A stretch of 40,011 bases of DNA, taken from the NCBI GenBank assembly GCA_027306695.1, contig DAHUZH010000018.1, positions 1 through 40,011 of the forward strand, given 5' to 3'. Below, one piece after another: positions 25,822-35,421 of this stretch. Positions within the stretch are counted from its first letter, which is position 1. The number at the start of each line of letters is the position of its first letter. Position numbers and translations under genes: made by a program. The notes beneath the pieces were generated by a model. That model had not been told where the DNA came from. It did no database searches and saw nothing but the letters and a program-made list of their open reading frames with translations. This DNA comes from Acidobacteriaceae bacterium (lineage in GTDB: Bacteria; Acidobacteriota; Terriglobia; Terriglobales; Acidobacteriaceae).

Positions 25822-26004
25822 GGCTTCTCCAAAAAATGTACAAATCGTAAGCGAAAATCAGGACTTTAGTTATAGTTAGCTGGTCGATCTTGGTCTTGAT
25901 CGATTTTGGGGGGACGTGTCTTGCATCTAACGATGAGGATGTAAATGAATGCAATTACTGATAATCCACTAAATATATATAGATGCTGAACCTTGCGTCA
26001 ACTA

Positions 26005-27201
26005 GTGTAGTGTCCAACAAATAGATGGACATTTAAACGAAGGCAACCGCATACTGAGTTATGCCCCGCTCTACCCAGTCGCTTGCCGTTTCGAAAGGTC
26101 AGCAGGATCGGATCGAGCGCTGGTTGGCAGCGCTTGGAACGCCACAGCAGGTGGCGTTGCGGTGCCGTATCGTTCTGGCTGCCGGGTCCGGCGAGACCGA
26201 GACGGCGATCGCTTCGGCATTGAAGATCAATCGCAAGACGGTTCGACTCTGGCGGGACCGTTTCACCAGGCAAGGGTTGCAGGGGCTGTGGGAGATAGCG
26301 CCGGGTCGCGGCCGCAAGCCAACCTACAGCCCGAACCGGGTCAAGGCGGTCATCGAGACTACCCTGCAATCGAAACCGAAAGGGAGCACGCATTGGAGTT
26401 GTCGAGCCTTGGCGGCCAACCAGGGAATGCGTAAGTCGACGGTGAACAATATCTGGCGGAGCCACAACCTCAAGCCTCATCTCACCAAGACCTTCAAGCT
26501 CTCTCGCGACCCCAGGTTTCTGGAAAAACTCACCGACGTTGTCGGTCTCTACTTGAATCCGCCGGACAAGACGATTGTCCTATGCGTCGATGAAAAGAGC
26601 CAGATTCAGGCCTTGGACCGCACTCAGCCCGGCCCGCCCCTGAAGAAGGGCCGCTGCGGCATCATGACCCATGACTACAAGCGGAATGGCACAACCGCTC
26701 TGTTCGCCGCGCTCGATCTACTTCAGGGTAAAGTCATCGGCGACTTCCACAAGCGACACCGGCATCAGGAGTTTCTAAGCTTCCTGCGGCGCATCGACCG
26801 GAACTTTCCCGGCAAGACCACGCTGCACCTGGTCATGGACAACTACGGCACTCACGGGCACGCCAACGTCGTAGCCTGGCTCGACAAGCATCCCCGGTTT
26901 GTTATCCACTACGTGCCGACCAGTTGCAGTTGGCTGAACTTGATCGAGCGCTGGTTTGCCGAACTGACCAACCAACGCATCCGGCGCGATTCGTTTCTCA
27001 GCGTCGACGATCTTGTTACCGCGATCGAAGATTTTCTCGCCGCCTGGAACGAGAATCCCAAGCCCTTCGTCTGGACCGCCACGGTTGATTCCATCGTCGC
27101 CAAACTCGCCCGATGCCGCCAGACTCTGGAACAGATCCAGCCCGGATGCACCGACCCGAAAAACAGGAAACGAATGTCCAGCTAATTCGTGGACACTACA
27201 T
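26005..27201 (+). mobile_element. IS630-family insertion sequence
   Basis: 1,197 bases with imperfect 29-bp terminal inverted repeats (26005-26033 and 27173-27201). They match at 24 of 29 positions, including TGTAGTGTCC and TGGACATT. It is flanked by TA at 26003-26004 and 27202-27203, the IS630 target duplication. The element contains one intact transposase gene. Its right end supplies the last base of the korB stop codon. Confidence 0.9.
26061..27185 (+). CDS. IS630-family transposase
   Basis: 374 aa. An N-terminal HTH lies at about 46-66 (ETAIASALKINRKTVRLWRD), followed by a second helical region. The DDE catalytic core is complete: Asp in CVDEKSQIQAL, Asp in LVMDNYGTHGHA and Glu in NLIERWFAELTN. 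It cuts and pastes the element at TA sites. No frameshift or missing segment is seen, so the element may still be active. The stop lies within the right terminal repeat, typical for compact IS elements. Confidence 0.95.
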   Translation: MPRSTQSLAVSKGQQDRIERWLAALGTPQQVALRCRIVLAAGSGETETAIASALKINRKTVRLWRDRFTRQGLQGLWEIAPGRGRKPTYSPNRVKAVIETTLQSKPKGSTHWSCRALAANQGMRKSTVNNIWRSHNLKPHLTKTFKLSRDPRFLEKLTDVVGLYLNPPDKTIVLCVDEKSQIQALDRTQPGPPLKKGRCGIMTHDYKRNGTTALFAALDLLQGKVIGDFHKRHRHQEFLSFLRRIDRNFPGKTTLHLVMDNYGTHGHANVVAWLDKHPRFVIHYVPTSCSWLNLIERWFAELTNQRIRRDSFLSVDDLVTAIEDFLAAWNENPKPFVWTATVDSIVAKLARCRQTLEQIQPGCTDPKNRKRMSS

Positions 27202-28247
27202 TAGCTATGCGCTTCCATGATTTCCGTCAAGACTTCGCGGCTAGGGCGCACCCGCTCCTGCGGCAGCGTAGCCAGAGGCTCATCCACCATATTGAGGAGC
27301 GAAGTGAAGTCCGGCTTTTGCGTGTCAACGTAAAAGACGCCGGTGAGGACCTCCCCTTTATCGTGCGCTTCCATCAGCATTTTCATGGCATGGACTTTAT
27401 CGGTGGGATCGTAGTCTTCATGCAGCTTGCGGAGGCGCAGATGGGAGCCATCGTGCAGACGGACATCCACGGTGGTGTTGTGGTCGTATTCGACAGCGAT
27501 GTCCTCAAAATGAGGAACGAAGCCAAGTTCGCTGACCGCCTCCTCGTGCTCCTGCATGTACTTGTAGCTCTTGGTCGATCCCTCGTGGTCATTGAAGGTC
27601 ACGCAGGGTGAGATGATGTCCAGCATGACTGTTCCCCGATGAGAGATGGCCGCTTTCAACATGGCAGAGAGCTGCTTCTTATCGCCGGAGAAAGAACGTC
27701 CGATAAACGTTGCTCCCATCTGAATTGCAAGTGCGCAGGTGTCGATCGCGGGCAGGTCGTTGACGACGCCAGTCTTCAATTTCGATCCAATGTCGGCAGT
27801 CGCAGAAAATTGGCCCTTGGTAAGTCCATATACGCCATTGTCTTCGATGATGTAAATCATGGGGACATTGCGGCGCAGCAAATGGATAAATTGCCCCATG
27901 CCGATCGACGCCGTATCGCCGTCGCCGCTGATACCGATCGACCGCATGGTCTTGTTGGCCAGCAGCGCGCCCGTGGCGACCGAGGGCATGCGTCCGTGGA
28001 CGGAGTTGAAGCTGAAGGAACGGGACATGAAATAGGCCGGTGATTTGGAGGAGCAGCCGATGCCACTCATCTTCATCACGCGCTCCGGCTGAATACCCAT
28101 CTCGAAAAAAGCTTCCGTGATGCGCTCTGAAATGGCGTTGTGTCCACAACCGGCGCAAAGTGTGGTCTTGCCGCCGCGGTAGTCCAGAATCTGGAGTCCA
28201 ATGCGGTTCGTCTTGACTGCCTTGGGGGTAACTGGGGTGGTAGACAT
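27201..28247 (-). CDS. korB: 2-oxoacid:ferredoxin oxidoreductase, beta subunit
   Basis: 348 aa. Cluster-ligand cysteines C31 and C34 (CAGCGH) and C65 (GIGCSSKSP) are followed by the TPP-binding GDGDTASIGMGQFI and EDNGVYGLTKGQFS. The beta subunit holds thiamine pyrophosphate and a [4Fe-4S] cluster and with the alpha/gamma subunit oxidises 2-oxoglutarate or a related 2-oxoacid to its CoA thioester while reducing ferredoxin. Its ATG lies two bases after the korA stop. The last codons read MEAHS and then TAA, whose final base comes from the IS630 element. Before insertion the stop would have been TAG. Substrate (2-oxoglutarate or pyruvate) is inferred from family resemblance. Confidence 0.92.
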   Translation of the reverse strand: MSTTPVTPKAVKTNRIGLQILDYRGGKTTLCAGCGHNAISERITEAFFEMGIQPERVMKMSGIGCSSKSPAYFMSRSFSFNSVHGRMPSVATGALLANKTMRSIGISGDGDTASIGMGQFIHLLRRNVPMIYIIEDNGVYGLTKGQFSATADIGSKLKTGVVNDLPAIDTCALAIQMGATFIGRSFSGDKKQLSAMLKAAISHRGTVMLDIISPCVTFNDHEGSTKSYKYMQEHEEAVSELGFVPHFEDIAVEYDHNTTVDVRLHDGSHLRLRKLHEDYDPTDKVHAMKMLMEAHDKGEVLTGVFYVDTQKPDFTSLLNMVDEPLATLPQERVRPSREVLTEIMEAHS

Positions 28248-28249
28248 GG

Positions 28250-30103
28250 TTACTTGCCTGCTCCTTCTTGTGCGGCGATTGCAGTAGTGATTGAGCGCGC
28301 GTCGATGGGAAGCCCATTGAAGTGCCGGACTGAATGCAGTTTCACGGTCTGCGTTGGATCAAGCTCGATTTTCAGCAGATTCAACATCTGGGAATCGCGA
28401 TTCTGCTCGACCACATAAATCCGTTCGTGCCGAGAGACAAAGTCTTGCATCTCCTGGGTAAAAGGATAGGCGCGGATGCGAAGATAGTCGGTTGCTAGCT
28501 GGGATTCGCGTTGCAACTGGTCGCGGCTTTCGATCACTGCAAAGTGGCTGGTGCCAAATGCGATGATTCCAACCTTCTGCTGGCCTTTGCTTTCCAGGAC
28601 TGGTTTGGGGACCAGAGTTTTTGCTGTCTCAAACTTTCGCGCCAGCCGCAGCATATTGTTTTCGTAATCGTCGGGCCGCTCCGTATACTGGGCCTTTTCA
28701 TTGTGGCCGGAGCCGCGCGTGAAGTATGCGGCAGCGGAATGGTCGGTGCCTGGCAAAGTGCGGTATGGAACGCCGTCTCCATCCACGTCTTTGTAGCGTC
28801 CGAACCCGCCTAGTTCTTCAAGTTGTCTGGCGTCGAGCACCTTGCCGCGCGTAATCGGCTTTTCGGGATACTCGAAAGGCTCCGACATCCAGTTGTTCAT
28901 GCCCAGGTCGAGGTCGGAGAGGACAAAGATCGGGGTCTGCAACTGTTCTGCGATATTAAATGCCTCGATGCCGAACTCGAAGCATTCTTTCACCGTTGCG
29001 GGGATCAGCATGACGTGTTTGGTATCGCCATGAGAAAGTCCGGCGATAAAGGTGAGGTCGCCCTGCGAAGTGCGCGTCGGCAATCCAGTGGAGGGGCCCG
29101 TGCGTTGAATGTCGAATATCACGCCGGGAATTTCCGCATAGTAGCCAAGTCCCGCAAACTCCGCCATCAGAGAAATTCCGGGGCCCGAGGTCGCCGTCAT
29201 CGAGCGCGCGCCTGCCCATCCGGCTCCGAGCACCATGCCGATAGCGGCGAGTTCATCTTCCGCCTGCACGATGGCGAAATTCGCTTTGCCGTCCTGCTCG
29301 ATGCGGTACTTCTTCATATAGTCGATGAGCTGCTCGACGACGGAAGAGGACGGCGTGATGGGATACCAGGTCACGACGGTAACGCCGGCAAACATGGCGC
29401 CCATCGCCGCAGCCGCATTGCCGTCAATGATGATCTTGCCTTGCGTCGCGTTCATCGGCTCCACGACATACGGGTCCTGCTTGGTCAGCGAACTGGCGGC
29501 ATAATCGAAACCGGCGCGGACTGCGTTCAGGTTCAACTCAGCAGCCTTCACCTTTTTTGCGAATTGTTTGCGAACCGTCTTTTCCACCCATCCCATATCG
29601 ATCGAAAGCAAGTTTGCCGCCACGCCAACATAGACCATGTTCTTGACCAGTTTGCGGATTTTTGCGTCCGCGCCGGTCGAGGCGGCCAGCTTGTCGAATG
29701 GCACCGGATAATAAATCAGGTCCGGTCGCAGATCGTTGAGCTTGAGCGATTCATCGTAGATGACCGCCGCTCCTTCGGCCAGCGAAAGCACGTCCTGCTG
29801 CGCCGTTTCCGCGTTCATCGCGATCAGCACATCCAAGTCGGTTTTGCGCGCAACCCAGCCGTGCTTGCTGACACGGATGGTGTACCAGGTGGGAAGGCCC
29901 GCAATGTTGGAAGGGAAAAGATTTTTGCCCGAGACTGGTACGCCCATCCGAAAAATGCTGCGGAGTAAAACATTGTTGGCAGACTGCGAACCGGAACCGT
30001 TGACTGTTGCAATCTGGATAGAGAAATCGTTGACGATCTGCTTAACGCCACTGGCAGGGCCCGATGCTGGCTGCGCCTGCGCCACAAGCTCACTGGGGGT
30101 CAT
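28250..30103 (-). CDS. korA: 2-oxoacid:ferredoxin oxidoreductase, fused gamma-alpha subunit
   Basis: 617 aa. The N-terminal third (about 22-210) is the gamma domain (DFSIQIATVNGSGSQSANNV). From about 235 follows the alpha domain with VVTWYPITPSSSVVEQL, the SGPGISLMAEFAGL loop and GPSTGLPTRTSQGDL. Together with korB it forms the heterodimeric 2-oxoacid oxidoreductase of the KorAB type. It is cytosolic. korA and korB are adjacent with a two-base gap, clearly one operon. It lies downstream of nifJ and the DHODH-like gene on the same strand, after a 316-base gap with a hairpin, so the two pairs may be separately transcribed. Confidence 0.93.
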   Translation of the reverse strand: MTPSELVAQAQPASGPASGVKQIVNDFSIQIATVNGSGSQSANNVLLRSIFRMGVPVSGKNLFPSNIAGLPTWYTIRVSKHGWVARKTDLDVLIAMNAETAQQDVLSLAEGAAVIYDESLKLNDLRPDLIYYPVPFDKLAASTGADAKIRKLVKNMVYVGVAANLLSIDMGWVEKTVRKQFAKKVKAAELNLNAVRAGFDYAASSLTKQDPYVVEPMNATQGKIIIDGNAAAAMGAMFAGVTVVTWYPITPSSSVVEQLIDYMKKYRIEQDGKANFAIVQAEDELAAIGMVLGAGWAGARSMTATSGPGISLMAEFAGLGYYAEIPGVIFDIQRTGPSTGLPTRTSQGDLTFIAGLSHGDTKHVMLIPATVKECFEFGIEAFNIAEQLQTPIFVLSDLDLGMNNWMSEPFEYPEKPITRGKVLDARQLEELGGFGRYKDVDGDGVPYRTLPGTDHSAAAYFTRGSGHNEKAQYTERPDDYENNMLRLARKFETAKTLVPKPVLESKGQQKVGIIAFGTSHFAVIESRDQLQRESQLATDYLRIRAYPFTQEMQDFVSRHERIYVVEQNRDSQMLNLLKIELDPTQTVKLHSVRHFNGLPIDARSITTAIAAQEGAGK

Positions 30104-30419
30104 TTAAGAATGCATTCCTTCCTTGTGAAGATATTCTCATCGCAATTCCTGGAAAATCCGGATACCGCACTGCCACCCCAGTTTTTTGTCTCGAAGCTCT
30201 GGAGCATACCGGTGCGGAGCATCTTCGCGGAATTTTCTACCGTTTTTGCAACTCTCCATTGTAGTCCAGAGAGGCCGGTATCCGGCTCGCAGAGTCGTCC
30301 TGCATTGGTCTATCGCAAACGTCGGGCGGGCCGTACGCCGTTTTTCGGTCTGTCTGTTTCGCCAGAAATGTTCATACAAAGGGCCGCATTTCATAGGGCC
30401 TTACAATGCAGTGCGGCCT
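30104..30419 (-). other. Non-coding gap with terminator-like hairpin and korA promoter
   Basis: No gene is supported in this stretch. Immediately after the DHODH-like stop, about 30379-30420, GGCCGCA and TGCGGCC pair with a long loop, resembling a terminator. The remaining roughly 270 bases before korA probably carry its promoter; no convincing -35/-10 pair stood out. Confidence 0.4.
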
Positions 30420-31439
30420 TTATTCATGCTGCGAAACTGTCTGGCGCAGGGTGTAACTGCTCAAAGTCTTGATGTAGTTGCCGCGTTCAAAGGGGGAGGG
30501 ATCTGGAACGGAGCGTCGGCTGAGGCTGCCGCGCATCTGGCGGATGGAATGGTACTCATGTTCTTCCATCCAGTGCACCAGATCGGCTTGGATGGTTGCC
30601 AGATGCGCAACGCCGTTGGCGAGCAGAGATGAAACAGTCATGGCCACCTGCGCCCCAGCCATGATCGACTTGAGAACGTCTTCCGCACTGTGGACGCCTC
30701 CGGTAATGGCCAGTTCTGCGCGCAAATGGCCGTACAATATGGCAACCCAATGCAGCCGAAGAAGCAATTCTTCCGGTCGGCTGAGGATGAGCCTTGGAAT
30801 GACGCTGAGGTTTTCGATATCGAAGTCCGGCTGGTAAAAGCGGTTGAAGAGGACAAGCGCGTCGGCCCCGGCGTCATCGAGTTGCCGGGCAAGGTGCGGA
30901 ACGCTGGTATATTGCGGAGACAGTTTTACCGCAACGTGAATCCGCGTGTTCTGCTTCACCTGACGTACAAGATCGACTATTCCTGCTTCAATCGAGGCGC
31001 TGGTCTTCTCAAAGCCCGTTGCCAGCGAATAGGTGTTCAATTCGAGGGCGTCCGCGCCAGCCTGTTCAATCTCTTTGGCGAAGCGTACCCAGCTTCCCGC
31101 AGTGGCCCCATTCAGGCTGGCGAGGATAGGAATGCTGCATCTGCTCTTGGCGCGGTATAGATGGCTGAGGTACGCATCCTGCCCCTGGCGATAGTCTTCA
31201 TACGCAGGAAAATAACTGAGCGACTCCGCAAAGGATTCGGTGCCGCGAGAGATATCGCGGTCCAGGGCGTTGCTTTCCAGAGTGAGTTGTTCCTCGAAAA
31301 TCGAAGGGAGCACCACTGCGGCTGCCCCCACCTCTTCCAGGCGTTGAATGTTTTCCACGGATTCACTCATCGGCGAGGAAGAAACCACAAGCGGACTTTT
31401 CAGTTTCAGTCCCAGATAGTCGGTACTCAGGTCAATCAT
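30420..31439 (-). CDS. Dihydroorotate dehydrogenase-like flavoprotein
   Basis: About 339 aa from the ATG at 31439. The start is chosen because it has a GGAGGGGA site and begins the conserved IDLSTDYLGLKLKSPLVVSS; a longer reading in the same frame overlaps nifJ by more than 200 bases. It has the FMN-type TIM barrel of DHODH: LASLNGATAGSWVRFAK, ALELNTYS, HVAVKLSP, ALVLFNRFYQPDFD and the ITGGVHSAEDVLK phosphate-binding end. Its ATG overlaps the nifJ stop by eight bases, so it is translationally coupled to it. This gene order points to a role in PFOR-linked electron transfer, not pyrimidine synthesis (inference). It might pass electrons between ferredoxin or flavin and another acceptor. Confidence 0.85.
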   Translation of the reverse strand: MIDLSTDYLGLKLKSPLVVSSSPMSESVENIQRLEEVGAAAVVLPSIFEEQLTLESNALDRDISRGTESFAESLSYFPAYEDYRQGQDAYLSHLYRAKSRCSIPILASLNGATAGSWVRFAKEIEQAGADALELNTYSLATGFEKTSASIEAGIVDLVRQVKQNTRIHVAVKLSPQYTSVPHLARQLDDAGADALVLFNRFYQPDFDIENLSVIPRLILSRPEELLLRLHWVAILYGHLRAELAITGGVHSAEDVLKSIMAGAQVAMTVSSLLANGVAHLATIQADLVHWMEEHEYHSIRQMRGSLSRRSVPDPSPFERGNYIKTLSSYTLRQTVSQHE

Positions 31440-34400
31440 TGCTTTCCCCTCCGTGGCCCAGGGGTGCGACATCTCCCTCTTGTTCCGGTGGGGCAATATG
31501 CGGACTAGCAATGCGTCCAGCCATGGCGGCGCGCCCGGAGTAGACCCGCCATTCCCGCTCGACATCGTCCTGCGCCTCCTGAAGAAGCTTCTTCGCCACG
31601 TCAGGATGACTGCGCGCGAGCATGGTGTAACGGGCCTCGTGATAGCTGTATTGTTTGAGGGGCATCGAGGGCGCTCGGGAGTCGAGCACAAAGGGGTTTT
31701 TGCCTTCTTCGCGGAGTGCGGGATTGTAGCGCATCAACGGCCAATAGCCGGAGAGGACCGCGTTTTTCTGCTGTTCCATGCCATAGGCAAGATCGTACCC
31801 GTGCGCGATGCAGTGGCTGTACGCAATGATCAGCGCCGGGCCGGGGTATGCCTCCGCCTCTTGAAACGCCTTGACAGTCTGCATATCACCACCGCCCATC
31901 GCGATGCGCGCGACATATACAGAGCCATAGCTGATGGCCTCCATCGCAATATCTTTCTTGGCGTTGGGCTTGCCTCCAGCGGCGAACTTGGCGACTGCAC
32001 CGCGCGGCGTGGCCTTGGACATCTGACCGCCGGTATTGGAGTAGGTCTCCGTGTCGAGCACCAATACCTTGACGTTCTGGCCGGAGCCCAGCACATGGTC
32101 AAGGCCGCCGAAGCCGATGTCATACGCCCATCCGTCGCCACCCACCAGCCATACGCTCTTGCGGACCAGTGCGTCGGCAATGGCCAGAAGGCTGCGAACA
32201 TCGGAGGAATCGATGAAATCTCGCAACGACTCGCTTTCCAGCAGTTCCTCTTCGGAGAGACTGTGGGTCCCTGTCAGGTCGGCAACGGCGAGCCTCTCGC
32301 GGGCCAGCCGGACGCGTTCTCGCTGCGCCTCGATCTCGCTTTCCGTGGATTGCCTGGCCGTCAATATGGCGGTAACGAGATCGTCGCCGACGACGGCCGC
32401 AAGACGTTGCAGGAGTTCCTCCGCATACTTCTTCTTCTGATCGAGAGCGAGCCGTATGCCCAGGCCGAACTCGGCATTGTCTTCAAACAAAGAGTTGGAC
32501 CAAGTGGGGCCGCGTCCGCTCTTGTTCGCCGTGTAGGGCGTGGTGGGCAGATTGCCCCCGTAGATCGAGGAACAGCCTGTGGCGTTGGCGATATAGAGGC
32601 GGTCGCCGAAGAGCTGCGTCAGCAATTTGATGTAAGGCGTCTCGCCACAGCCTGCGCAAGCCCCGGAGAATTCAAAGAGCGGATCGAGAAGTTGGATGTC
32701 CTTGACCTGCATGTGGGAGAGGCGGTTGCGGTCCACGGAAGGCAGCGATTCAAAGAAGCTCCAGTTCTTCACTTCGGCCTCGCGCAAGGGGGCCTGCATC
32801 TCCATGTTGATGGCTCTGTGTCTGGCTTCACTCTTGCTCTTGACGGGACAGACCTCGACGCAGAGTCGGCATCCGGTACAGTCCTCCGGCGACACCTGGA
32901 GCGTATAGAGTTCCTGCTCCATGCCGCGCCACTTCGGTTTGGCGCTTTTGAAGGTGGCGGGCGCACATCTCAGCAGGGCATGGTCATAGACCTTGGCGCG
33001 GATAACGGCGTGGGGACATACCAACACACATTTACCACACTGAATGCATATTTCCTCGTCCCAGACCGGGACCATCTGGGCGATATTGCGCTTCTCCCAC
33101 TGCGCCGTGCCTGTGGGAAAGGTCCCTCCAGGTGGCAGGGCGCTAACCGGCAACGCATCTCCGTGGCCTGCCGCCATCGCGCCCAGAACGTCGTGAACGA
33201 AGGCCGGAGCAGCGGCGGGTATGACCGGCAGAATGTCAAAGGACGCGGTGACTTTTTCGGGCAGCCGCACCGGATGCAGACGTGCGAGAGCGGCATCGAC
33301 GGCGGCAAAGTTCTGCTGCACGACTGCGTCGCCTCGTTTGCCGTAGGTCTTCTGGATGGCCTTCTTGATCTGCTCGATGGCCTCCTCACGCGGAAGCACG
33401 CCGCTGATGGCGAAGAAGCAGGTCTGCATGATGGTGTTGATGCGGTTGCCCATTCCGGCCCCACGGGCCACGGTATAGCCATCGATGACGTAGAACTGAA
33501 GTTTCTTCTTTAGGATGGTTTCCTGCGTGGTGCGTGGCAGATGGTCCCATACTTCGTCCGGGCCATAAGGAGCGTTCAACAGGAAAGTTGCCCCCTGAGC
33601 TGCCGCTGCAAGGACGTCCATACGCTCCAGGAAGGAGAATTGATGGCAGGCCAAAAAATTTGCTCTGGTGATGAGATACGTAGAACGGATAGGGTCCGGG
33701 CCAAAACGTAGATGCGAGGTGGTGACAGAGCCCGACTTCTTCGAGTCGTAAACAAAGTATCCCTGCGCGTAGTTCGATGTCTCCGAACCGATGATTCTGA
33801 TGGAGTTTTTGTTGGCCCCGACCGTCCCATCGGAACCGAGTCCGTAAAACAGGGCGCGCACGGTGCGTGGGTCTTCGGTGGAGAACTCTGGATCGTAGGC
33901 CAGGCTGGTGTGGGTGACATCGTCCTGAATGCCGATGGTGAAATGGTTCTTCATGCGCGGCTTCTTCAATTCGTCAAAGATCCCTTTGACCATGGCCGGG
34001 GTGAATTCTTTGGAAGAAAGGCCGTAGCGTCCGCCGATCATGCGTGGCTGTTGCGCGAAAGGAGCAACTCCACTGGAAAAAGCCTCGCTGAATGCGGTGA
34101 CGACATCCTGATAGAGCGGTTCGCCAAGCGCGCCCGGCTCCTTGGTGCGATCGAGCACGGCAATCGACTGCACTGTCTTTGGCAGCGCGGCAAGGAAGGC
34201 GTCAGCGGCGAAGGGCCGAAACAGATGGACCTTGAGCAGCCCGAGCTTTTCTCCCTGCCTGTTGAGGGCATCGATGGTCTCCTCGACAGCGCCCGCGCCC
34301 GACCCCATCAGAATGATGACGCGATCAGCATCGGGAGCGCCAACGTAATCGAACAGGCGATAGGCCCGGCCTGTTTGCGCGGCGAAGCGGTCCATCACAT

Positions 34401-35136
34401 CCTGCACGATGGTAGGGCAGGCCAGATAAAAGGGATTGCAGGCCTCGCGGGCCTGAAAAAAAACATCGGGGTTCTGCGCCGTGCCACGGAGAATGGGCCG
34501 ATCGGAACTGAGCGCACGTTGGCGATGGGCGGAAAGATACTTTTCCTCCAACAATGCAAGAATCACGTCATCGGAGATTGCGATGGCTTTGTTGATCTCA
34601 TGCGAGGTGCGAAAACCGTCGAAGAAATGGAGGAATGGAATACGCGCCTCCAGCGTGGCGATGTGGGCGATGAGCGCCATGTCTCCAGCCTCCTGCACGG
34701 AACTGGAGGCAAGCATGGCGAAACCCGTGTTGCGGCAGGCCATGACGTCCGAATGGTCGCCAAATATGGAAAGCGCATGCGTGGCGATGGTGCGCGCGGT
34801 GACGTGGATGACGTTGGAGGTAAGCTCGCCGGCGATCTTATACATGTTGGGAATCATGAGCAGCAGACCTTGCGAGGCCGTGAATGTGGTGCTGAACGCT
34901 CCAGCCTGTAGCGCGCCATGCATGGCCCCGGCGGCCCCGCCTTCACTCTGCAACTCGGCGACAAGCGGCACGGAACCCCAGATATTTTTGCGCCCCTCCT
35001 CTTTCCACTGGTCGGTCCACTCCCCCATTGTGGACGCTGGCGTAATCGGGTAGATCGTGATCACTTCCGCAAGCCGGTAAGCTACGGAAGCCGCTGCTTC
35101 GTTTCCGTCGAGAATCACTGTTTCCTGTTCTTTCAT
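31432..35136 (-). CDS. nifJ: Pyruvate:ferredoxin (flavodoxin) oxidoreductase, one-chain type
   Basis: About 1,234 aa from the ATG at 35136 (GAAGGGA upstream); a longer frame adds 22 residues. Domains in order are alpha (VITIYPITPASTMGEW), gamma, an EKR-type linker and the two [4Fe-4S] ferredoxin motifs (CIQCGKCVLVCP and CTGCRLCVEVCP). A C-terminal TPP-binding beta part follows, with CAGCGETPYIKL, NATGCSSIYGG and GDGWAYDIGFGGLDHVLGSG. It oxidises pyruvate with CoA to acetyl-CoA and CO2 and reduces ferredoxin or flavodoxin in the cytoplasm. It is oxygen-sensitive in most species. It faces away from the nuo operon with a 285-base shared promoter region, and its stop overlaps the DHODH-like gene. 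Confidence 0.96.
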   Translation of the reverse strand: MKEQETVILDGNEAAASVAYRLAEVITIYPITPASTMGEWTDQWKEEGRKNIWGSVPLVAELQSEGGAAGAMHGALQAGAFSTTFTASQGLLLMIPNMYKIAGELTSNVIHVTARTIATHALSIFGDHSDVMACRNTGFAMLASSSVQEAGDMALIAHIATLEARIPFLHFFDGFRTSHEINKAIAISDDVILALLEEKYLSAHRQRALSSDRPILRGTAQNPDVFFQAREACNPFYLACPTIVQDVMDRFAAQTGRAYRLFDYVGAPDADRVIILMGSGAGAVEETIDALNRQGEKLGLLKVHLFRPFAADAFLAALPKTVQSIAVLDRTKEPGALGEPLYQDVVTAFSEAFSSGVAPFAQQPRMIGGRYGLSSKEFTPAMVKGIFDELKKPRMKNHFTIGIQDDVTHTSLAYDPEFSTEDPRTVRALFYGLGSDGTVGANKNSIRIIGSETSNYAQGYFVYDSKKSGSVTTSHLRFGPDPIRSTYLITRANFLACHQFSFLERMDVLAAAAQGATFLLNAPYGPDEVWDHLPRTTQETILKKKLQFYVIDGYTVARGAGMGNRINTIMQTCFFAISGVLPREEAIEQIKKAIQKTYGKRGDAVVQQNFAAVDAALARLHPVRLPEKVTASFDILPVIPAAAPAFVHDVLGAMAAGHGDALPVSALPPGGTFPTGTAQWEKRNIAQMVPVWDEEICIQCGKCVLVCPHAVIRAKVYDHALLRCAPATFKSAKPKWRGMEQELYTLQVSPEDCTGCRLCVEVCPVKSKSEARHRAINMEMQAPLREAEVKNWSFFESLPSVDRNRLSHMQVKDIQLLDPLFEFSGACAGCGETPYIKLLTQLFGDRLYIANATGCSSIYGGNLPTTPYTANKSGRGPTWSNSLFEDNAEFGLGIRLALDQKKKYAEELLQRLAAVVGDDLVTAILTARQSTESEIEAQRERVRLARERLAVADLTGTHSLSEEELLESESLRDFIDSSDVRSLLAIADALVRKSVWLVGGDGWAYDIGFGGLDHVLGSGQNVKVLVLDTETYSNTGGQMSKATPRGAVAKFAAGGKPNAKKDIAMEAISYGSVYVARIAMGGGDMQTVKAFQEAEAYPGPALIIAYSHCIAHGYDLAYGMEQQKNAVLSGYWPLMRYNPALREEGKNPFVLDSRAPSMPLKQYSYHEARYTMLARSHPDVAKKLLQEAQDDVEREWRVYSGRAAMAGRIASPHIAPPEQEGDVAPLGHGGESND

Positions 35137-35421
35137 ACCGGTCCCTTCATCCCGTCCATCATTTTGCGCCTTAGATAGGCCCCCAGATGTGCGCGAGATC
35201 ACAGAAGCGTAGATCGGAATTGAGAGGATTAATAAAGATGAGTTTTACTCACACAAAAATTAATATTTCTTCATCCGATGGACAGAGGGGAGACACACAG
35301 GCAAAACTTTGCGACTGAAAGCGCCGCTGCTTGGACCGAAAACGAAAGCGGTGCAATGCAATGTTTTGACGTATGGTTCGCATGAATGTCCGAATCTGGT
35401 ACGGTAGAGTGTTCAGGTGCT
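35137..35421. promoter_or_regulatory. Divergent promoter region between nifJ and nuoA
   Basis: 285 bases with no supported gene. It includes an AT-rich block at about 35225-35275 and TTGACG at 35366-35371 with no good -10 at the standard spacing. Both operons should start here, so a shared regulator is plausible, but no operator was recognised. Confidence 0.45.

Noticed and set aside
29000..35000. Long plus-strand frames of 381, 399 and 686 codons across korA and nifJ
   Set aside because: They are antisense shadows of well-supported minus-strand genes; high GC at third positions opens the opposite frame.
35366..35394. TTGACG-based promoter for nuoA
   Set aside because: The -35 is fair but the 17-base spacing lands on TCCGAA, which is not a -10.
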